From contig JAFWRA010000070.1 of the NCBI GenBank assembly GCA_017508895.1, positions 1-50,911 of the forward strand: a stretch of 50,911 nucleotides of DNA, written 5' to 3'. This document shows, piece after piece, positions 32,839-41,927 of the stretch (position 1 is the stretch's first letter; each line of letters starts with the position of its first letter). Below the pieces are notes generated by a model. The model had not been told where the DNA came from. It worked only from the letters and a program-made list of their open reading frames with translations, and ran no database searches. The position numbers and the translations under genes were made by a program. Source of the stretch: Bacteroidales bacterium. GTDB taxonomy: Bacteria; Bacteroidota; Bacteroidia; Bacteroidales; F082.

Positions 32839-33986
32839 TTATTCTAGAAAAACCATACGTTTCCGCCCCGCTGGTGGCCTATTTGGAAGAGAAACAAATA
32901 CCCGTTTTGCATAACGACATGGCCGAGGTGCTGAAACAGCAAGGCCACAAACTCAACCTTTTGGACGACAAACAGTTCGTTGAAAGATACAACCAAACCA
33001 ACCAACTCTATGCTGTCTCGGAAAATGCCTTGGTGTGGCTCTATGCCCAACTGCCCGAGTCTGAGCTGGTAAAAAAGGTCAAGATCCTAAAGGACAAGGC
33101 CGCTTTCCGACGCATCTGCCAACAGATTTATCCCGACTTCTATTATAAAGAGGTGGAGATGAAAGCCTTGCGCAGCCTCAACCCTGACGAGTTGCCGCTG
33201 CCTTTGGTACTGAAACCAGCCGTGGGTTTCCTCAGCGTGGGCGTGTATATTGTCCGCAACAAAGCTGAATGGCAGGCCGCTTTGGACGACATCGACCAAA
33301 ACTTCGCGAAGCAGTGCGCCGTCTTCCCAGAGACCGTGGTGCGCAGCGAAAAGTTCGTGCTTGAGCAGTTCATCGAAGGCGAGGAATATGCCGTGGACGC
33401 CTATTATGATGCCGAGGGCAAGCCCAACATCATCAACATCTTCCACCACATCTTCAAGGACGAGACCGACGTCAGCGACCGTCTCTACTGCATGAGCAAG
33501 CAGATCTTCGAAGCCAACTATCCCGCCTTCAACCAGTTCTGCATCGACTTGAACGGCGTGCTCGGACTGAAGAACTTCCCCATGCACGTGGAGTTCCGCG
33601 TCGACAAGCACACGGGGCGCGCCATCCCGATCGAGGTCAACCCGTTGCGTTTTGCCGGCATGTGCCTCAACGACTTGACGCGCCACACATGTCACCTGCT
33701 ACCCGTGCAAGCTTACTTCGAGGGCACGCACCCCGACTATTCCACCATGTGGAACGGCATCGAGAATGATGTATTCAGCTTTATCGTCCTGGACAAGCCC
33801 TATGACACAAACCGCGTCCTCGATTTCGAGCGCATCAAGCGGCACTTCCATGGCGTGTTGGAGACCCGCGACATCATGAACCCCGCCATGAGCATCTGGG
33901 GATTCCTGTTCACGCAGACCACGCCCGAGCATAAAGAGGAACTGAAAGAGATCCTATTCTCCACCTTGGAAGAGTTTATGGCCTAA
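32835..33986 (+). CDS. ATP-grasp domain protein coupled to purA
   Basis: An ATP-dependent ligase-type protein of 383 residues. The ATP-grasp core shows LPLVLKPAVGFLSVGVYIV (ATP-binding Lys, about 118-136), KFVLEQFIEGEEYAVDAYY (about 176-194) and MHVEFRVDKHTGRAIPIEVNP with the metal-binding Glu and Asn in IEVNPLRFAGM. Such enzymes join a carboxylate to an amine or thiol. I do not recognise a named subfamily; it is not PurK, PurD, PurT or carbamoyl-phosphate synthase by its flanking sequence. The four-base overlap with purA suggests a nucleotide- or amino-acid-related reaction, but the substrate is unknown. A terminator follows at 34035. Confidence 0.8.
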   Translation: MIILEKPYVSAPLVAYLEEKQIPVLHNDMAEVLKQQGHKLNLLDDKQFVERYNQTNQLYAVSENALVWLYAQLPESELVKKVKILKDKAAFRRICQQIYPDFYYKEVEMKALRSLNPDELPLPLVLKPAVGFLSVGVYIVRNKAEWQAALDDIDQNFAKQCAVFPETVVRSEKFVLEQFIEGEEYAVDAYYDAEGKPNIINIFHHIFKDETDVSDRLYCMSKQIFEANYPAFNQFCIDLNGVLGLKNFPMHVEFRVDKHTGRAIPIEVNPLRFAGMCLNDLTRHTCHLLPVQAYFEGTHPDYSTMWNGIENDVFSFIVLDKPYDTNRVLDFERIKRHFHGVLETRDIMNPAMSIWGFLFTQTTPEHKEELKEILFSTLEEFMA

Positions 33987-34034
33987 GTGACAGGTGACGA
34001 TTAGACGAAGGACTGTTCAAAAAAATAGCAATGG

Positions 34035-34060
34035 AAGGTGGTATCATACCACCTTTTTTG
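34035..34060 (+). terminator. Rho-independent terminator after the ATP-grasp gene
   Basis: Perfect 9-bp stem AAGGTGGTA / TACCACCTT around TCA, followed by TTTTG. Ends the purA - ATP-grasp transcript. Confidence 0.85.
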
Positions 34061-34151
34061 TTTGTAATCAAAAATTTAAAGAATTTCTTCCATAAAAGAG
34101 AAACCTGCCTCCATTTACGGAAGTTCTTGATGGAAGGATTGAAATAAACAC

Positions 34152-34159
34152 TATCTTTG
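34152..34159 (+). promoter_or_regulatory. Bacteroidota -7 promoter box TATCTTTG
   Basis: Exact TAnnTTTG match followed by CAGCA, 17 bases before the start of the transglutaminase lipoprotein gene. Confidence 0.65.
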
Positions 34160-34176
34160 CAGCAAACATTTGCAAT

Positions 34177-36738
34177 ATGAAAAACACTTTATTCATTCTC
34201 ATTACCGCCGTTGCACTGCTCCTTTCCGGATGCACAGGCGAGACGAAACAAAAGGCTTTCAACGAAGGAGAAGCCCTGCAATTCCTCTACCAATACATGC
34301 TGCTCGGCGACAGCGTAGATTACACCGAAGACTATTACCGCGAATGCGTCCACTATGCCTTCCTGGCCAAGGAAGAGATGCCCTGGGGCGCAAACATCCC
34401 CGAACGCGAGTTCAAACACTTCGTGGTGCCCGTGCGCGTCAACAACGAAGGCCTCGACCGCTTCCGCGCCACCTATTATGAGGAGCTGAAAAACAGAGTC
34501 AAGGACTTGTCGCTCAAAGATGCCGTCCTCGAAGTGAACCATTGGTGCCACGAGCACGTCAACTACAAGGGCAGCGACAGCCGCACCAGCGCCCCAATGT
34601 CGACCATCAAGACCTCGTGGGGACGCTGCGGCGAGGAATCGACGCTCTTGGTGACCGCCTTGCGCACCGTGGGCATTCCTGCGCGACAGGTCTACACGCC
34701 CCGCTGGGCCCACTGCGACGACAACCACGCCTGGGTGGAGGCTTGGGTGGACGGACAATGGCACTTCCTCGGCGCCTGCGAGCCTGAGCCTGTACTCGAC
34801 CTCGGCTGGTTCAACCTGCCGGCTTCGCGCACCTTATTATTACATACGCGCGTCTTCGGCGACTACGACGGTCCGGAAGAAGTCATCAGCCGCACACGTA
34901 ACTTCACGGAAATCAACGTGGTGGGCAACTATGGCAAGACTGCCAAGACCACCTTCACCATCGTCGACGAAAACGGGCAGCCGCAAGGTAACCTGCCTGT
35001 GGAGTTCAAGATTTACAACTACGCCGAATTCTGCACCGTCGTCACGAAAACCACGGATGCCAACGGCCAGACCTGGCTCACTTCGGGTTTGGGCACTATG
35101 ATGGCTTACGCCTCAAAAGACGGCAAGTTTGGTTTCGAGGTCTTCAAGGCAGGCGAGAAAGACAACGTCACCATCACCCTCAACCATGACAAGAATGCAA
35201 CGGAATCCTTTGAGTATGATATGGTTCCGCCCGCCCCGACCAGTGTTTTACCGGAAGTGACACCCGAAATGCGTGCCGAGAACGACCGCCGCATCACCTA
35301 CGAAGACTCGTTGCGAAATGCCTACATCAAGTCATGCAAAGAGGCTCAAAACGAGTTGATTATGAACACTGGCAACAAAACCTTGTGCCGCATCTACGAG
35401 AAGACCTGGGGCAACTACCAAGCCATCGCCGACTTCGTGAGCTATGCCCAAAGCAAGAACCAGGAAATCAAGGCCGTGGAATTGCTCAGCAACATCACCG
35501 ACAAAGACTTGCGCGATGTCACCCTTGAAGTATTGAAAGACCATCTGGACCATACACTCGACCTCACTTCTTCGGTCATTTCGATGCCTGTGGAACATTA
35601 TGCGCAATACATCCTCAGTCCGCGCATCAGCAACGAGAACCTTGTGGCCTTCCGCAAGACCTTCACCGAGTTCTTCGACCCGACCGAAGCCCAGCAATAC
35701 CACGACAATCCTATACTTTTGGCCGACTGGGTGCGCCAAAATATCACCGTCGACGACGAGCTTAATCCGCAACGCATCCCCATTTCGCCTCTCGGCGTTC
35801 TGAAAGCCCGCAAGGCCGACCGCCACTCGCGCGACATCTTTTTCGTGGCCATGACCCGCAGTTTAGGCATTGCGGCGCAAGTCAACCCTGTGAATGGCAA
35901 CGTACAGTATTTCGATGGTACCCAATGGCAAAATGTACAATTCGAAAAAGAGGCCGCAAATGCCTCTGGGACAGGCTATCTCGACATCCAATACGCGCCC
36001 ATTACTTCCGTGGCCGACCCGAAGTATTACACCCATTTCAGCATCAAGAAGTTTGACGGAAAGAGTTTCCGCCTCCTGGCCTACGACGCCAAAGACCCCG
36101 GCATCGACGACGGCATGATGCTTTCGACATTCGAGAAGCCAACGCCTTTGGACGAAGGCATGTATATCCTCACTGCTGGAACTCGCCTTGAAGATGGTAC
36201 CGCACTGACCCACAGCCAGTTCTTCACCATCAAGGCGGGCAAAACGACACAAGTCGACCTCGTTTTGCGCCAACCTGACAACGAGCTTCGTGTCGTCGGC
36301 AGCTTTTACGCCGACAGCAAATTCACCGACCTTGAAAATGGTGAGACCTCCAACGCCAAGCAACTTGTCAAAGACAACTACTTCATCCTCGGCCTTTTGG
36401 ACCAAGGCAGTGAACCTACCACCCATGCCATGCAAGACATCGCCGCTTTCCGCAAGGACTTTGAAGACAGCAACCTGCCCATCATCTTCATTTTTAGTAA
36501 TCAGGAAGATTACGACAAGTTCAAACTGAAGAATTTCAATGAGTTGCCAGATGGCATCGTTTACGGCATAGATGAAGGTGAGATACGAAACGAAATCGTT
36601 GACGGACTCCACCTCAACACCGACAGTCGCCCCATCTTCCTCATCGCCAACGCCAACAGCGAAGTGGTGTTTGTGAAACAGGGCTACACTATCGGCTTGG
36701 GCGAGCAGATGTTGAAGGTGATGGCGAAGTTGAAATGA
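34177..36738 (+). CDS. Transglutaminase-like domain lipoprotein
   Basis: A large (853 residues) lipoprotein; the lipobox LLSGC puts the lipidated Cys at 19. The transglutaminase-like core covers about 110-205: GRCGEESTLLVTALRTVGIP holds the predicted nucleophile Cys151, and DDNHAWVEAWVDGQWHFLGA holds His184. After it come Ig-like or carboxypeptidase-regulatory-like beta repeats (about 245-345), a helical section (355-470), a second part with DRHSRDIFFVAMTRSLGIAA that recalls a degenerate transglutaminase fold, and a C-terminal beta-rich end with a thioredoxin-like flavour (LPIIFIFSNQEDYDKFK). Such proteins in Bacteroidota may process peptides or cross-links; the real substrate is unknown. Single gene, own promoter. 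Confidence 0.82.
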   Translation: MKNTLFILITAVALLLSGCTGETKQKAFNEGEALQFLYQYMLLGDSVDYTEDYYRECVHYAFLAKEEMPWGANIPEREFKHFVVPVRVNNEGLDRFRATYYEELKNRVKDLSLKDAVLEVNHWCHEHVNYKGSDSRTSAPMSTIKTSWGRCGEESTLLVTALRTVGIPARQVYTPRWAHCDDNHAWVEAWVDGQWHFLGACEPEPVLDLGWFNLPASRTLLLHTRVFGDYDGPEEVISRTRNFTEINVVGNYGKTAKTTFTIVDENGQPQGNLPVEFKIYNYAEFCTVVTKTTDANGQTWLTSGLGTMMAYASKDGKFGFEVFKAGEKDNVTITLNHDKNATESFEYDMVPPAPTSVLPEVTPEMRAENDRRITYEDSLRNAYIKSCKEAQNELIMNTGNKTLCRIYEKTWGNYQAIADFVSYAQSKNQEIKAVELLSNITDKDLRDVTLEVLKDHLDHTLDLTSSVISMPVEHYAQYILSPRISNENLVAFRKTFTEFFDPTEAQQYHDNPILLADWVRQNITVDDELNPQRIPISPLGVLKARKADRHSRDIFFVAMTRSLGIAAQVNPVNGNVQYFDGTQWQNVQFEKEAANASGTGYLDIQYAPITSVADPKYYTHFSIKKFDGKSFRLLAYDAKDPGIDDGMMLSTFEKPTPLDEGMYILTAGTRLEDGTALTHSQFFTIKAGKTTQVDLVLRQPDNELRVVGSFYADSKFTDLENGETSNAKQLVKDNYFILGLLDQGSEPTTHAMQDIAAFRKDFEDSNLPIIFIFSNQEDYDKFKLKNFNELPDGIVYGIDEGEIRNEIVDGLHLNTDSRPIFLIANANSEVVFVKQGYTIGLGEQMLKVMAKLK

Positions 36739-36746
36739 CAAAAAAA

Positions 36747-36772
36747 TAGAGACGCAATGAATCGCGTCTCTA
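36747..36772. repeat. TAGAGACGC-family hairpin between convergent genes
   Basis: Arms TAGAGACGC and GCGTCTCTA with an 8-base loop. The right arm plus flank (CGCGTCTCTACAAG) is identical to 24276-24289. Between the transglutaminase gene and infB it could also act as a weak bidirectional terminator. Confidence 0.75.
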
Positions 36773-36796
36773 CAAGATTTAAGGCTTTAAACAATT

Positions 36797-39724
36797 TTAC
36801 AACTTCCTCGCGACTTCCTTCTCCGTATAACCTTCGATGATGTCGCCGACCTTGATGTCGTTGAAGTTCTCGATGTTCAAGCCGCAGTCCATGCCAGCAC
36901 TGACTTCCTTGACGTCGTCCTTGTAACGCTTCAAGGAGCCGAGTACACCCGTGTAAATGACGATGCCATCGCGGATGACACGAACCTTGGTGTTGCGGGT
37001 GACCTTGCCGTCCAAGACCATACAGCCGGCGATGGTGCCAACCTTGCTGATCTTGAAGGTCTCGCGGATTTCGAGGTTGCAGGTAACCACCTCCTCGATC
37101 TCGGGAGCCAACATGCCTTCGATAGCGGCCTTGATTTCCTCAATAGCGGTGTAGATGATGGAGTACAAGCGGATATCAATCTTCTCGTTCTCAGCCATCT
37201 TACGCGCCTGTGCGGTAGGACGCACGTTGAAGCCCACGATGACGGCATTGGATGCCGAAGCCAGCATGACGTCAGACTCGCTGATGGCACCCACCGACTT
37301 ATGAATGACGTTGACCTGCACCTCCTCGGTGGAGAGCTTCAACAAGCTGTCGGCCAAAGCCTCCACAGAGCCGTCCACATCGGCTTTGACGATGATGTTG
37401 AGCTCCTTGAAGTCGCCGATGGCGATACGACGACCGATTTCATCCAAGGTGATATGCGGGCTAGTACGGCGCGTCTGTTCGCGTTGCAGCTGCTCACGAC
37501 GATTGGCGATGGCTTTCACCTCGCGCTCGTCGGTCATTACGTTGAAGGCATCGCCAGGCATGGGAGCACCATTCAGGCCCAGCAACAGCACCGGCGTGGA
37601 AGGGCCAGCCTCCTTGACGGGACGGTTGTGATCGTCGAACATGGCCTTCACCTTACCGTAGGTAGTGCCAGCTAACACCATGTCACCAATCTTCAAAGTA
37701 CCGTTCTGCACCAAAATCTTGGCCACATAGCCACGACCCTTGTCCAAAGCAGACTCGATGACCGTACCTTTAGCCAAACGATTGGGGTTAGCCTTCAGAT
37801 CAAGGAACTCAGCCTCAAGCAACACTTTCTCAAGCAGTGCATCGACGTTCAAACCAATCTTAGCGGCGATTTCCTGATCTTGGTACTTACCACCCCAGCT
37901 CTCGACAAGAATGTTCATGTTGGCCAACTGCTCACGAATCTTATCGGGATTGGCGGTGGGCTTATCGATCTTGTTCAGAGCAAAGACAATAGGCACACCA
38001 GCAGCTTGAGCATGGTTGATAGCCTCAACCGTCTGCGGCATCACGTTGTCATCGGTAGCGATGACGATAATGGCGACGTCGGTAATCTTGGCACCACGAG
38101 CACGCATAGCCGTGAAGGCTTCGTGACCAGGAGTATCCAAGAAAGTAATCTTCTTGCCGCTCTCGGTAGTCACCTCGTAGGCACCGATGTGCTGGGTGAT
38201 ACCGCCCGCCTCACCGGCCACCACGTTGGTGTTTCGGATATAGTCCAAGAGTTTGGTCTTACCATGGTCGACGTGACCCATGACAGTGACGACAGGAGCA
38301 CGGGGGACGAGATCCTCTTCTTTATCGACTTCTTCTGTCTCGGCGATGGCTTCCTGCACATCCGCGCTAACGAAGTCGACTTGGAAGCCGAACTCTTCAG
38401 CCACCACGGAGAGGGCTTCAGCATCAAGACGTTGGTTGATGGAGACCGGCATACCGAGGCTCATGCAAGTGCCGATGACTTTCACCACAGGCACATTCAT
38501 CATGGTAGCCAACTCGTTGGCGGTGACGAACTCCGTCACCTTCAAGACCTTCTTGTCCTCCTCTTGACGCATCATCTCCTCCATCATGTTGCCCGCCACT
38601 GCCTGACGCTTCTCACGACGGTGCTTGGAGGTTTTCGACTTGCCCATAGGAGCGAGGCGCGCCAAGGTATCCTTAATCTGCTTCGAAATTTCCTCTTCGG
38701 TCAGTTCTGGTTTCTCTTCGCGTTTTCCTTTCTTATCTTTCTTACTGAGTTTCGGGTTGTCTTTCTGACCTTTTTTACCACCTTGATCGGCAGGTTTTGG
38801 GCCTTTGCCTTGCTTACCAGCATCTTGCTTCTTCCCGCCAGCATTCACATTCGGACCCGTCGGGTTTTCAGACGAGCCTTCAGGCTTGGCACCCGAGATA
38901 CGTTTGCGTTTCTTTTTCTTTGATTCGCCAGGTTTGCCGCCTTTTTTCTCGACAGGCAGTTCCAAAGTACCCAAAACAGTAGGGCCAGTCAACTTGGGAG
39001 CCTCCAAGCGAATGACTCTTGGTTCAACAGGTTTTTCCTCCTTAGCAGGCGTCACCTTGTTAGGCACTTCCGGCTTTTTCTCCACAGGTTTTTGCTGTTG
39101 CGTTTTCTCCTGTTTCTTATCCTGAGGTTTGGCAGATTGTTGTTCAGGTTTCTTTTCCTTTTCCTTTTTCTTTTCATGCTTTTCGCGAGGCTTAGGATCA
39201 AGATCAATCTTGCCAAGAATCTTCAGTGGGCTACCAGAAGCCGTTACTTCCTCCTTTTCAGCTTTTTTCTCCTCTGGCTCAACTTTTTCAGGGGTCGAGT
39301 CTGGCACTATTTCAGGAGCTACCTCTTTGGTTTCCTTTGGTTTCTCAACCTTTTCGTTCTCAGGTTCAACAGCAGTCGTTTTGACTGCCTTTTTCACTGG
39401 CGATGATATTGTATTGCTGCGGATAATCACTTCATCGTGATCTTCTTCCTCAACGGCTTTTTGCGATTGCAATGCCGAATCAACGGAAACACTACCACCC
39501 TTGTAAGAGAGGTTACCCAATTTCATGGCCTCATTCTTCACTTCCTTCTCGCCCTGATATTCCTTCACGAGCAGCTCATACATCTCCGATGTGAGCTTCG
39601 TGTTGGGAGACGGGTCCACCTGAAATCCCTTTTTGCCAAGGAATTCAACGATGGTATCCTTTCCCACATTGAATTCTTTTGCCGCTTTCGACAATCGAAT
39701 TGAAAAATTAGTTTCTTCGGACAT
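36797..39724 (-). CDS. infB: Translation initiation factor IF-2
   Basis: GTPase that places initiator tRNA on the ribosome. The 975 residues start with an IF2_N domain ([20 protein letters not shown]) and a long linker of about 300 residues dominated by Lys, Glu and Pro, the variable region of the family. A second IF2_N-like part is near 395-460. The G domain begins near 475 with [17 protein letters not shown], followed by [19 protein letters not shown] and FALNKIDKP. Domains II, III and IV follow to the end ([15 protein letters not shown]). Part of the classical rimP-nusA-infB operon. Confidence 0.98.
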   Translation of the reverse strand: MSEETNFSIRLSKAAKEFNVGKDTIVEFLGKKGFQVDPSPNTKLTSEMYELLVKEYQGEKEVKNEAMKLGNLSYKGGSVSVDSALQSQKAVEEEDHDEVIIRSNTISSPVKKAVKTTAVEPENEKVEKPKETKEVAPEIVPDSTPEKVEPEEKKAEKEEVTASGSPLKILGKIDLDPKPREKHEKKKEKEKKPEQQSAKPQDKKQEKTQQQKPVEKKPEVPNKVTPAKEEKPVEPRVIRLEAPKLTGPTVLGTLELPVEKKGGKPGESKKKKRKRISGAKPEGSSENPTGPNVNAGGKKQDAGKQGKGPKPADQGGKKGQKDNPKLSKKDKKGKREEKPELTEEEISKQIKDTLARLAPMGKSKTSKHRREKRQAVAGNMMEEMMRQEEDKKVLKVTEFVTANELATMMNVPVVKVIGTCMSLGMPVSINQRLDAEALSVVAEEFGFQVDFVSADVQEAIAETEEVDKEEDLVPRAPVVTVMGHVDHGKTKLLDYIRNTNVVAGEAGGITQHIGAYEVTTESGKKITFLDTPGHEAFTAMRARGAKITDVAIIVIATDDNVMPQTVEAINHAQAAGVPIVFALNKIDKPTANPDKIREQLANMNILVESWGGKYQDQEIAAKIGLNVDALLEKVLLEAEFLDLKANPNRLAKGTVIESALDKGRGYVAKILVQNGTLKIGDMVLAGTTYGKVKAMFDDHNRPVKEAGPSTPVLLLGLNGAPMPGDAFNVMTDEREVKAIANRREQLQREQTRRTSPHITLDEIGRRIAIGDFKELNIIVKADVDGSVEALADSLLKLSTEEVQVNVIHKSVGAISESDVMLASASNAVIVGFNVRPTAQARKMAENEKIDIRLYSIIYTAIEEIKAAIEGMLAPEIEEVVTCNLEIRETFKISKVGTIAGCMVLDGKVTRNTKVRVIRDGIVIYTGVLGSLKRYKDDVKEVSAGMDCGLNIENFNDIKVGDIIEGYTEKEVARKL

Positions 39725-39771
39725 AGTTTCTTCTTTCTTCGTTTCTCGTTTTTATTTTATATGCCTAAGCA

Positions 39772-41031
39772 TCATTCGGCATCTTGTTCAAATTCAGCGT
39801 TCAGGATGCGGAACACATCTCTGACTGTCTCGATTTCAAGGTCGGCACGGTTGGCCACCTCTTCAGGAGTATAGGACAACACATCTTTGGCCGTATCGCA
39901 ACCCATCCTGACCAAAGAGTCGATGACCCACTGGTCGATTTCATCAGAGAACTCTTGCAAATCAACATCTTCCTCCGAGCTGTTTGCTTCGCTATTGCGG
40001 TAGACATCGATTTCATAACCCGTCAACTTGCCAGCGAGCTTGATGTTGTAGCCACCCTTACCAATGGCGAGGCTGATTTGGTCGTTCTCCATATACACAT
40101 TGGCCATTGTATTGTCGCTGCTTAACACAATATTGGTTATCTTGGCCGGACTCAAAGCACGGGTGATGAGCAACGTAGGATTAGTAGTCCAGTTGATGAC
40201 ATCAATGTTTTCGTTTCGCAGCTCGCGGACGATGCCGTGAATACGCGTTCCCTTCATACCAACGCAAGCGCCGACGGGGTCGATACGGTCGTCGTAGGAC
40301 TCAACCGCCACCTTGGCACGCTGACCAGGTTCACGGACAATCTTCTTGATGGTGATGAGGCCATCGTAGATCTCAGGGACTTCGGCTTCAAGCAAACGCT
40401 GCAGGAAAATCTCGGAAGTACGCGACAAGGTGACCACTGGAGAGCCATTGACACTCTCCACACTCTTCACAATGGCGCGAATGGTGTCACCTTTACTATA
40501 TTTATCGGTAGGAATCTGCTCGATTTTTGGAAGAATCAGCTCGATATTCTCGTCGTCAATGACCACAATTTCGCGCTTCCACACGTGAGCCACCTCTGCG
40601 GTAATGATTTCGCCGACCTTCTCCTTGTACTTCTGGAAGATGTTTTCTTTCTCATATTCAGACACCTTGGTTTGCAGATTCTGACGAAGAGCAAGAATGT
40701 CGCGACGCCCGAAGTTTTCGATACGCAACTCCTCGTTCACTTCTTCTCCCACCTCGAAATCAGGTTCAATCTTGATGGCATCCGACAGCTTAATCTGTCG
40801 CACTGGATCGGTCAGCTCGTCATCCTCAACCACGGTGCGATTGTGATAGATTTCGAAGTCACCTTTATCAACATTCACGATGATGTCGATGAAGTCGGTA
40901 GTGTCGGTATCGAACTTCTTGTTCAACATGCCACGGAACACATCCTCAATGATGCGCATCATGGCTTCACGGTCGATGTTCTTGAATTCCTTGAATTCCG
41001 AGAAAGTTTCTACTAATTTGTAGTTGTCCAT
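39772..41031 (-). CDS. nusA: Transcription termination/antitermination protein NusA
   Basis: RNA polymerase-binding elongation factor. The 419 residues hold the N-terminal polymerase-binding domain (about 1-130), an S1 domain (about 135-200), and two KH domains (VESYDDRIDPVGACVGMKGTR and ISLAIGKGGYNIKLAGKLTG). The C-terminal part has an acidic stretch (EANSSEEDVDLQEFSDEIDQ) and a helix-hairpin-helix-like end (RMGCDTAKDVLSYTPEEVAN). There is no second acidic repeat, as is usual outside the gammaproteobacteria. Lies 47 bases upstream of infB. Confidence 0.97.
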   Translation of the reverse strand: MDNYKLVETFSEFKEFKNIDREAMMRIIEDVFRGMLNKKFDTDTTDFIDIIVNVDKGDFEIYHNRTVVEDDELTDPVRQIKLSDAIKIEPDFEVGEEVNEELRIENFGRRDILALRQNLQTKVSEYEKENIFQKYKEKVGEIITAEVAHVWKREIVVIDDENIELILPKIEQIPTDKYSKGDTIRAIVKSVESVNGSPVVTLSRTSEIFLQRLLEAEVPEIYDGLITIKKIVREPGQRAKVAVESYDDRIDPVGACVGMKGTRIHGIVRELRNENIDVINWTTNPTLLITRALSPAKITNIVLSSDNTMANVYMENDQISLAIGKGGYNIKLAGKLTGYEIDVYRNSEANSSEEDVDLQEFSDEIDQWVIDSLVRMGCDTAKDVLSYTPEEVANRADLEIETVRDVFRILNAEFEQDAE

Positions 41032-41047
41032 TTTTATATTGTTGATT

Positions 41048-41085
41048 TAAATATTCAAAGATTTAAAATTCAAAGACTTAAAAGA
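41048..41085. repeat. AT-rich ATTCAAAGA-type direct repeats between rimP and nusA
   Basis: ATTCAAAGA occurs twice with variants ATTTAAA and ACTTAAA between them. It resembles the GATTCAAA stretch at 18940-18985 and may be a simple AT-rich leader filling. Confidence 0.4.
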
Positions 41086-41533
41086 TTATTGCTGGTTTGA
41101 TCTCCACTTTATTTCTTTCAAAAAACAGGTTGGCGGGTTCCTCAGCGGATTTTTTTTTGGTAGCCTTCTTGGGTGCGGGGACAAATTCCACCCTCTCAGC
41201 ATCGAAGCTCACTAACTTGCCTTGCATCTTACCCGTTTCTTTGGTCTTCACTTCCACATCCTTACCCACATATTTCTGTAACTGACGGTCCATCTTCAAG
41301 GCACCCGAGAGACCCCATGAGAACACGCTCAGCTCGTAATCCTCCACATCGCGGTCCATTTTTTCATTGATGAAACGGCTCAATTCGGCGCAATGGTCGA
41401 TATTGACGGCCGAGTCTGAATCGATGTAGACCTCAATCACGTTGTTGGGCTTCACCTTCACTTCCACGAGGAAGCGGTCGCTGTTGACGAGGGCTTCTTC
41501 GCAGAGGGCTGATACTTGTTCTTTGTTAATCAT
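41078..41533 (-). CDS. rimP: Ribosome maturation factor RimP
   Basis: Helps late 30S assembly. The 151 residues follow the two-domain layout: N-terminal alpha/beta domain (CEEALVNSDRFLVEVKVKPN, then VYIDSDSAVNIDHCAELSRF, with ELSVFSWGLSGALKMDRQLQ at the domain link) and a C-terminal SH3-like domain (VGKDVEVKTKETGKMQGKLV). The end is basic, with KKATKKKSAEE. First gene of rimP-nusA-infB. Its leader contains the 34-bp interspersed repeat at 41557-41590; I do not see an exact promoter box between that and the upstream tRNA terminator. Confidence 0.92.
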   Translation of the reverse strand: MINKEQVSALCEEALVNSDRFLVEVKVKPNNVIEVYIDSDSAVNIDHCAELSRFINEKMDRDVEDYELSVFSWGLSGALKMDRQLQKYVGKDVEVKTKETGKMQGKLVSFDAERVEFVPAPKKATKKKSAEEPANLFFERNKVEIKPAIIF

Positions 41534-41556
41534 TTCAACTTCAATCGTTTAAATCG

Positions 41557-41590
41557 GCCCTTCGACAGGCTCAGGGACCTTAGCTTTTAC
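41557..41590. repeat. 34-bp interspersed repeat upstream of rimP
   Basis: Second copy of the element found in ptrB at 12787-12820, same orientation with respect to the downstream-facing minus strand, 30 of 34 bases identical. Here it is intergenic, about 24 bases before the rimP start. Confidence 0.8.
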
Positions 41591-41593
41591 AAT

Positions 41594-41622
41594 AAAAAAA
41601 CCTGTTACTCAAAGTAGCAGGT
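41594..41622 (-). terminator. Rho-independent terminator of tRNA-Gln
   Basis: On the minus strand, stem ACCTGCTACT / AGTAACAGGT (one mismatch) with a 3-base loop is followed by a run of seven T. It lies 19 bases after the tRNA 3' end. Confidence 0.85.
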
Positions 41623-41640
41623 CTTTTCTTCCACCTCAAG

Positions 41641-41711
41641 TTGTCGAGCAAGGATTCGAACCTTGACAGGCAGAACCAAAATCTGCAGTGCTGCCATTAC
41701 ACCACTCGACA
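41641..41711 (-). tRNA. tRNA-Gln (anticodon UUG)
   Basis: Acceptor arms TGTCGAG and CTCGACA pair perfectly over 7 bp, with discriminator A. The anticodon stem GCAGA/TCTGC encloses the loop TTTTGGT, which gives anticodon TTG (Gln, CAA). The T arm contains GGTTCGAATCC. CCA is not encoded. A promoter box and a terminator flank the gene. Confidence 0.96.
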
Positions 41712-41712
41712 T

Positions 41713-41728
41713 CATTCGTTCCCGAATG
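41713..41728. other. Small hairpin just upstream of tRNA-Gln
   Basis: CATTCG and CGAATG around TTCC form a perfect 6-bp hairpin one base before the tRNA 5' end, in the transcribed leader. It may help define the RNase P cut. Confidence 0.4.
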
Positions 41729-41734
41729 CGGCTG

Positions 41735-41742
41735 CAAAAGTA
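41735..41742 (-). promoter_or_regulatory. Bacteroidota -7 promoter box TACTTTTG for tRNA-Gln
   Basis: Exact TAnnTTTG match on the minus strand, 23 bases before the tRNA 5' end. Confidence 0.65.
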
Positions 41743-41880
41743 CAACTAATTTCGTTACGCGCAAGCGTTTTTTTCATTTTTTTTGGAAAAAAGTAAAATA
41801 ATAATCATTCCATTTCGTCGTTATAAGATTAAAACGCTGTACAATTGTAAGAAAACAGCCTAATATATTCCAAAATTCCC

Positions 41881-41888
41881 TATTTTTG
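41881..41888 (+). promoter_or_regulatory. Bacteroidota -7 promoter box TATTTTTG for the CsgG operon
   Basis: Exact TAnnTTTG match 39 bases before the ATG at 41928, which supports that start over the upstream in-frame codon at 41886. Confidence 0.65.
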
Positions 41889-41927
41889 CAAGCTATATCC
41901 GATGAATCATCAATTACAAACAATAAA

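Noticed and set aside
34786..34802. CCTGAGCCTGT inside the transglutaminase gene as a third copy of the 34-bp element
   Set aside because: Only the words GAGCCTGAGCCTGT match; the flanks do not, and the encoded ACEPEPVLD fits a family-type segment, so it is chance similarity.
37880..38923. Plus-strand open frame of 347 codons opposite infB
   Set aside because: Antisense of the IF-2 G domain and its Lys/Glu-rich linker; low-complexity Phe/Leu-rich end is a by-product.
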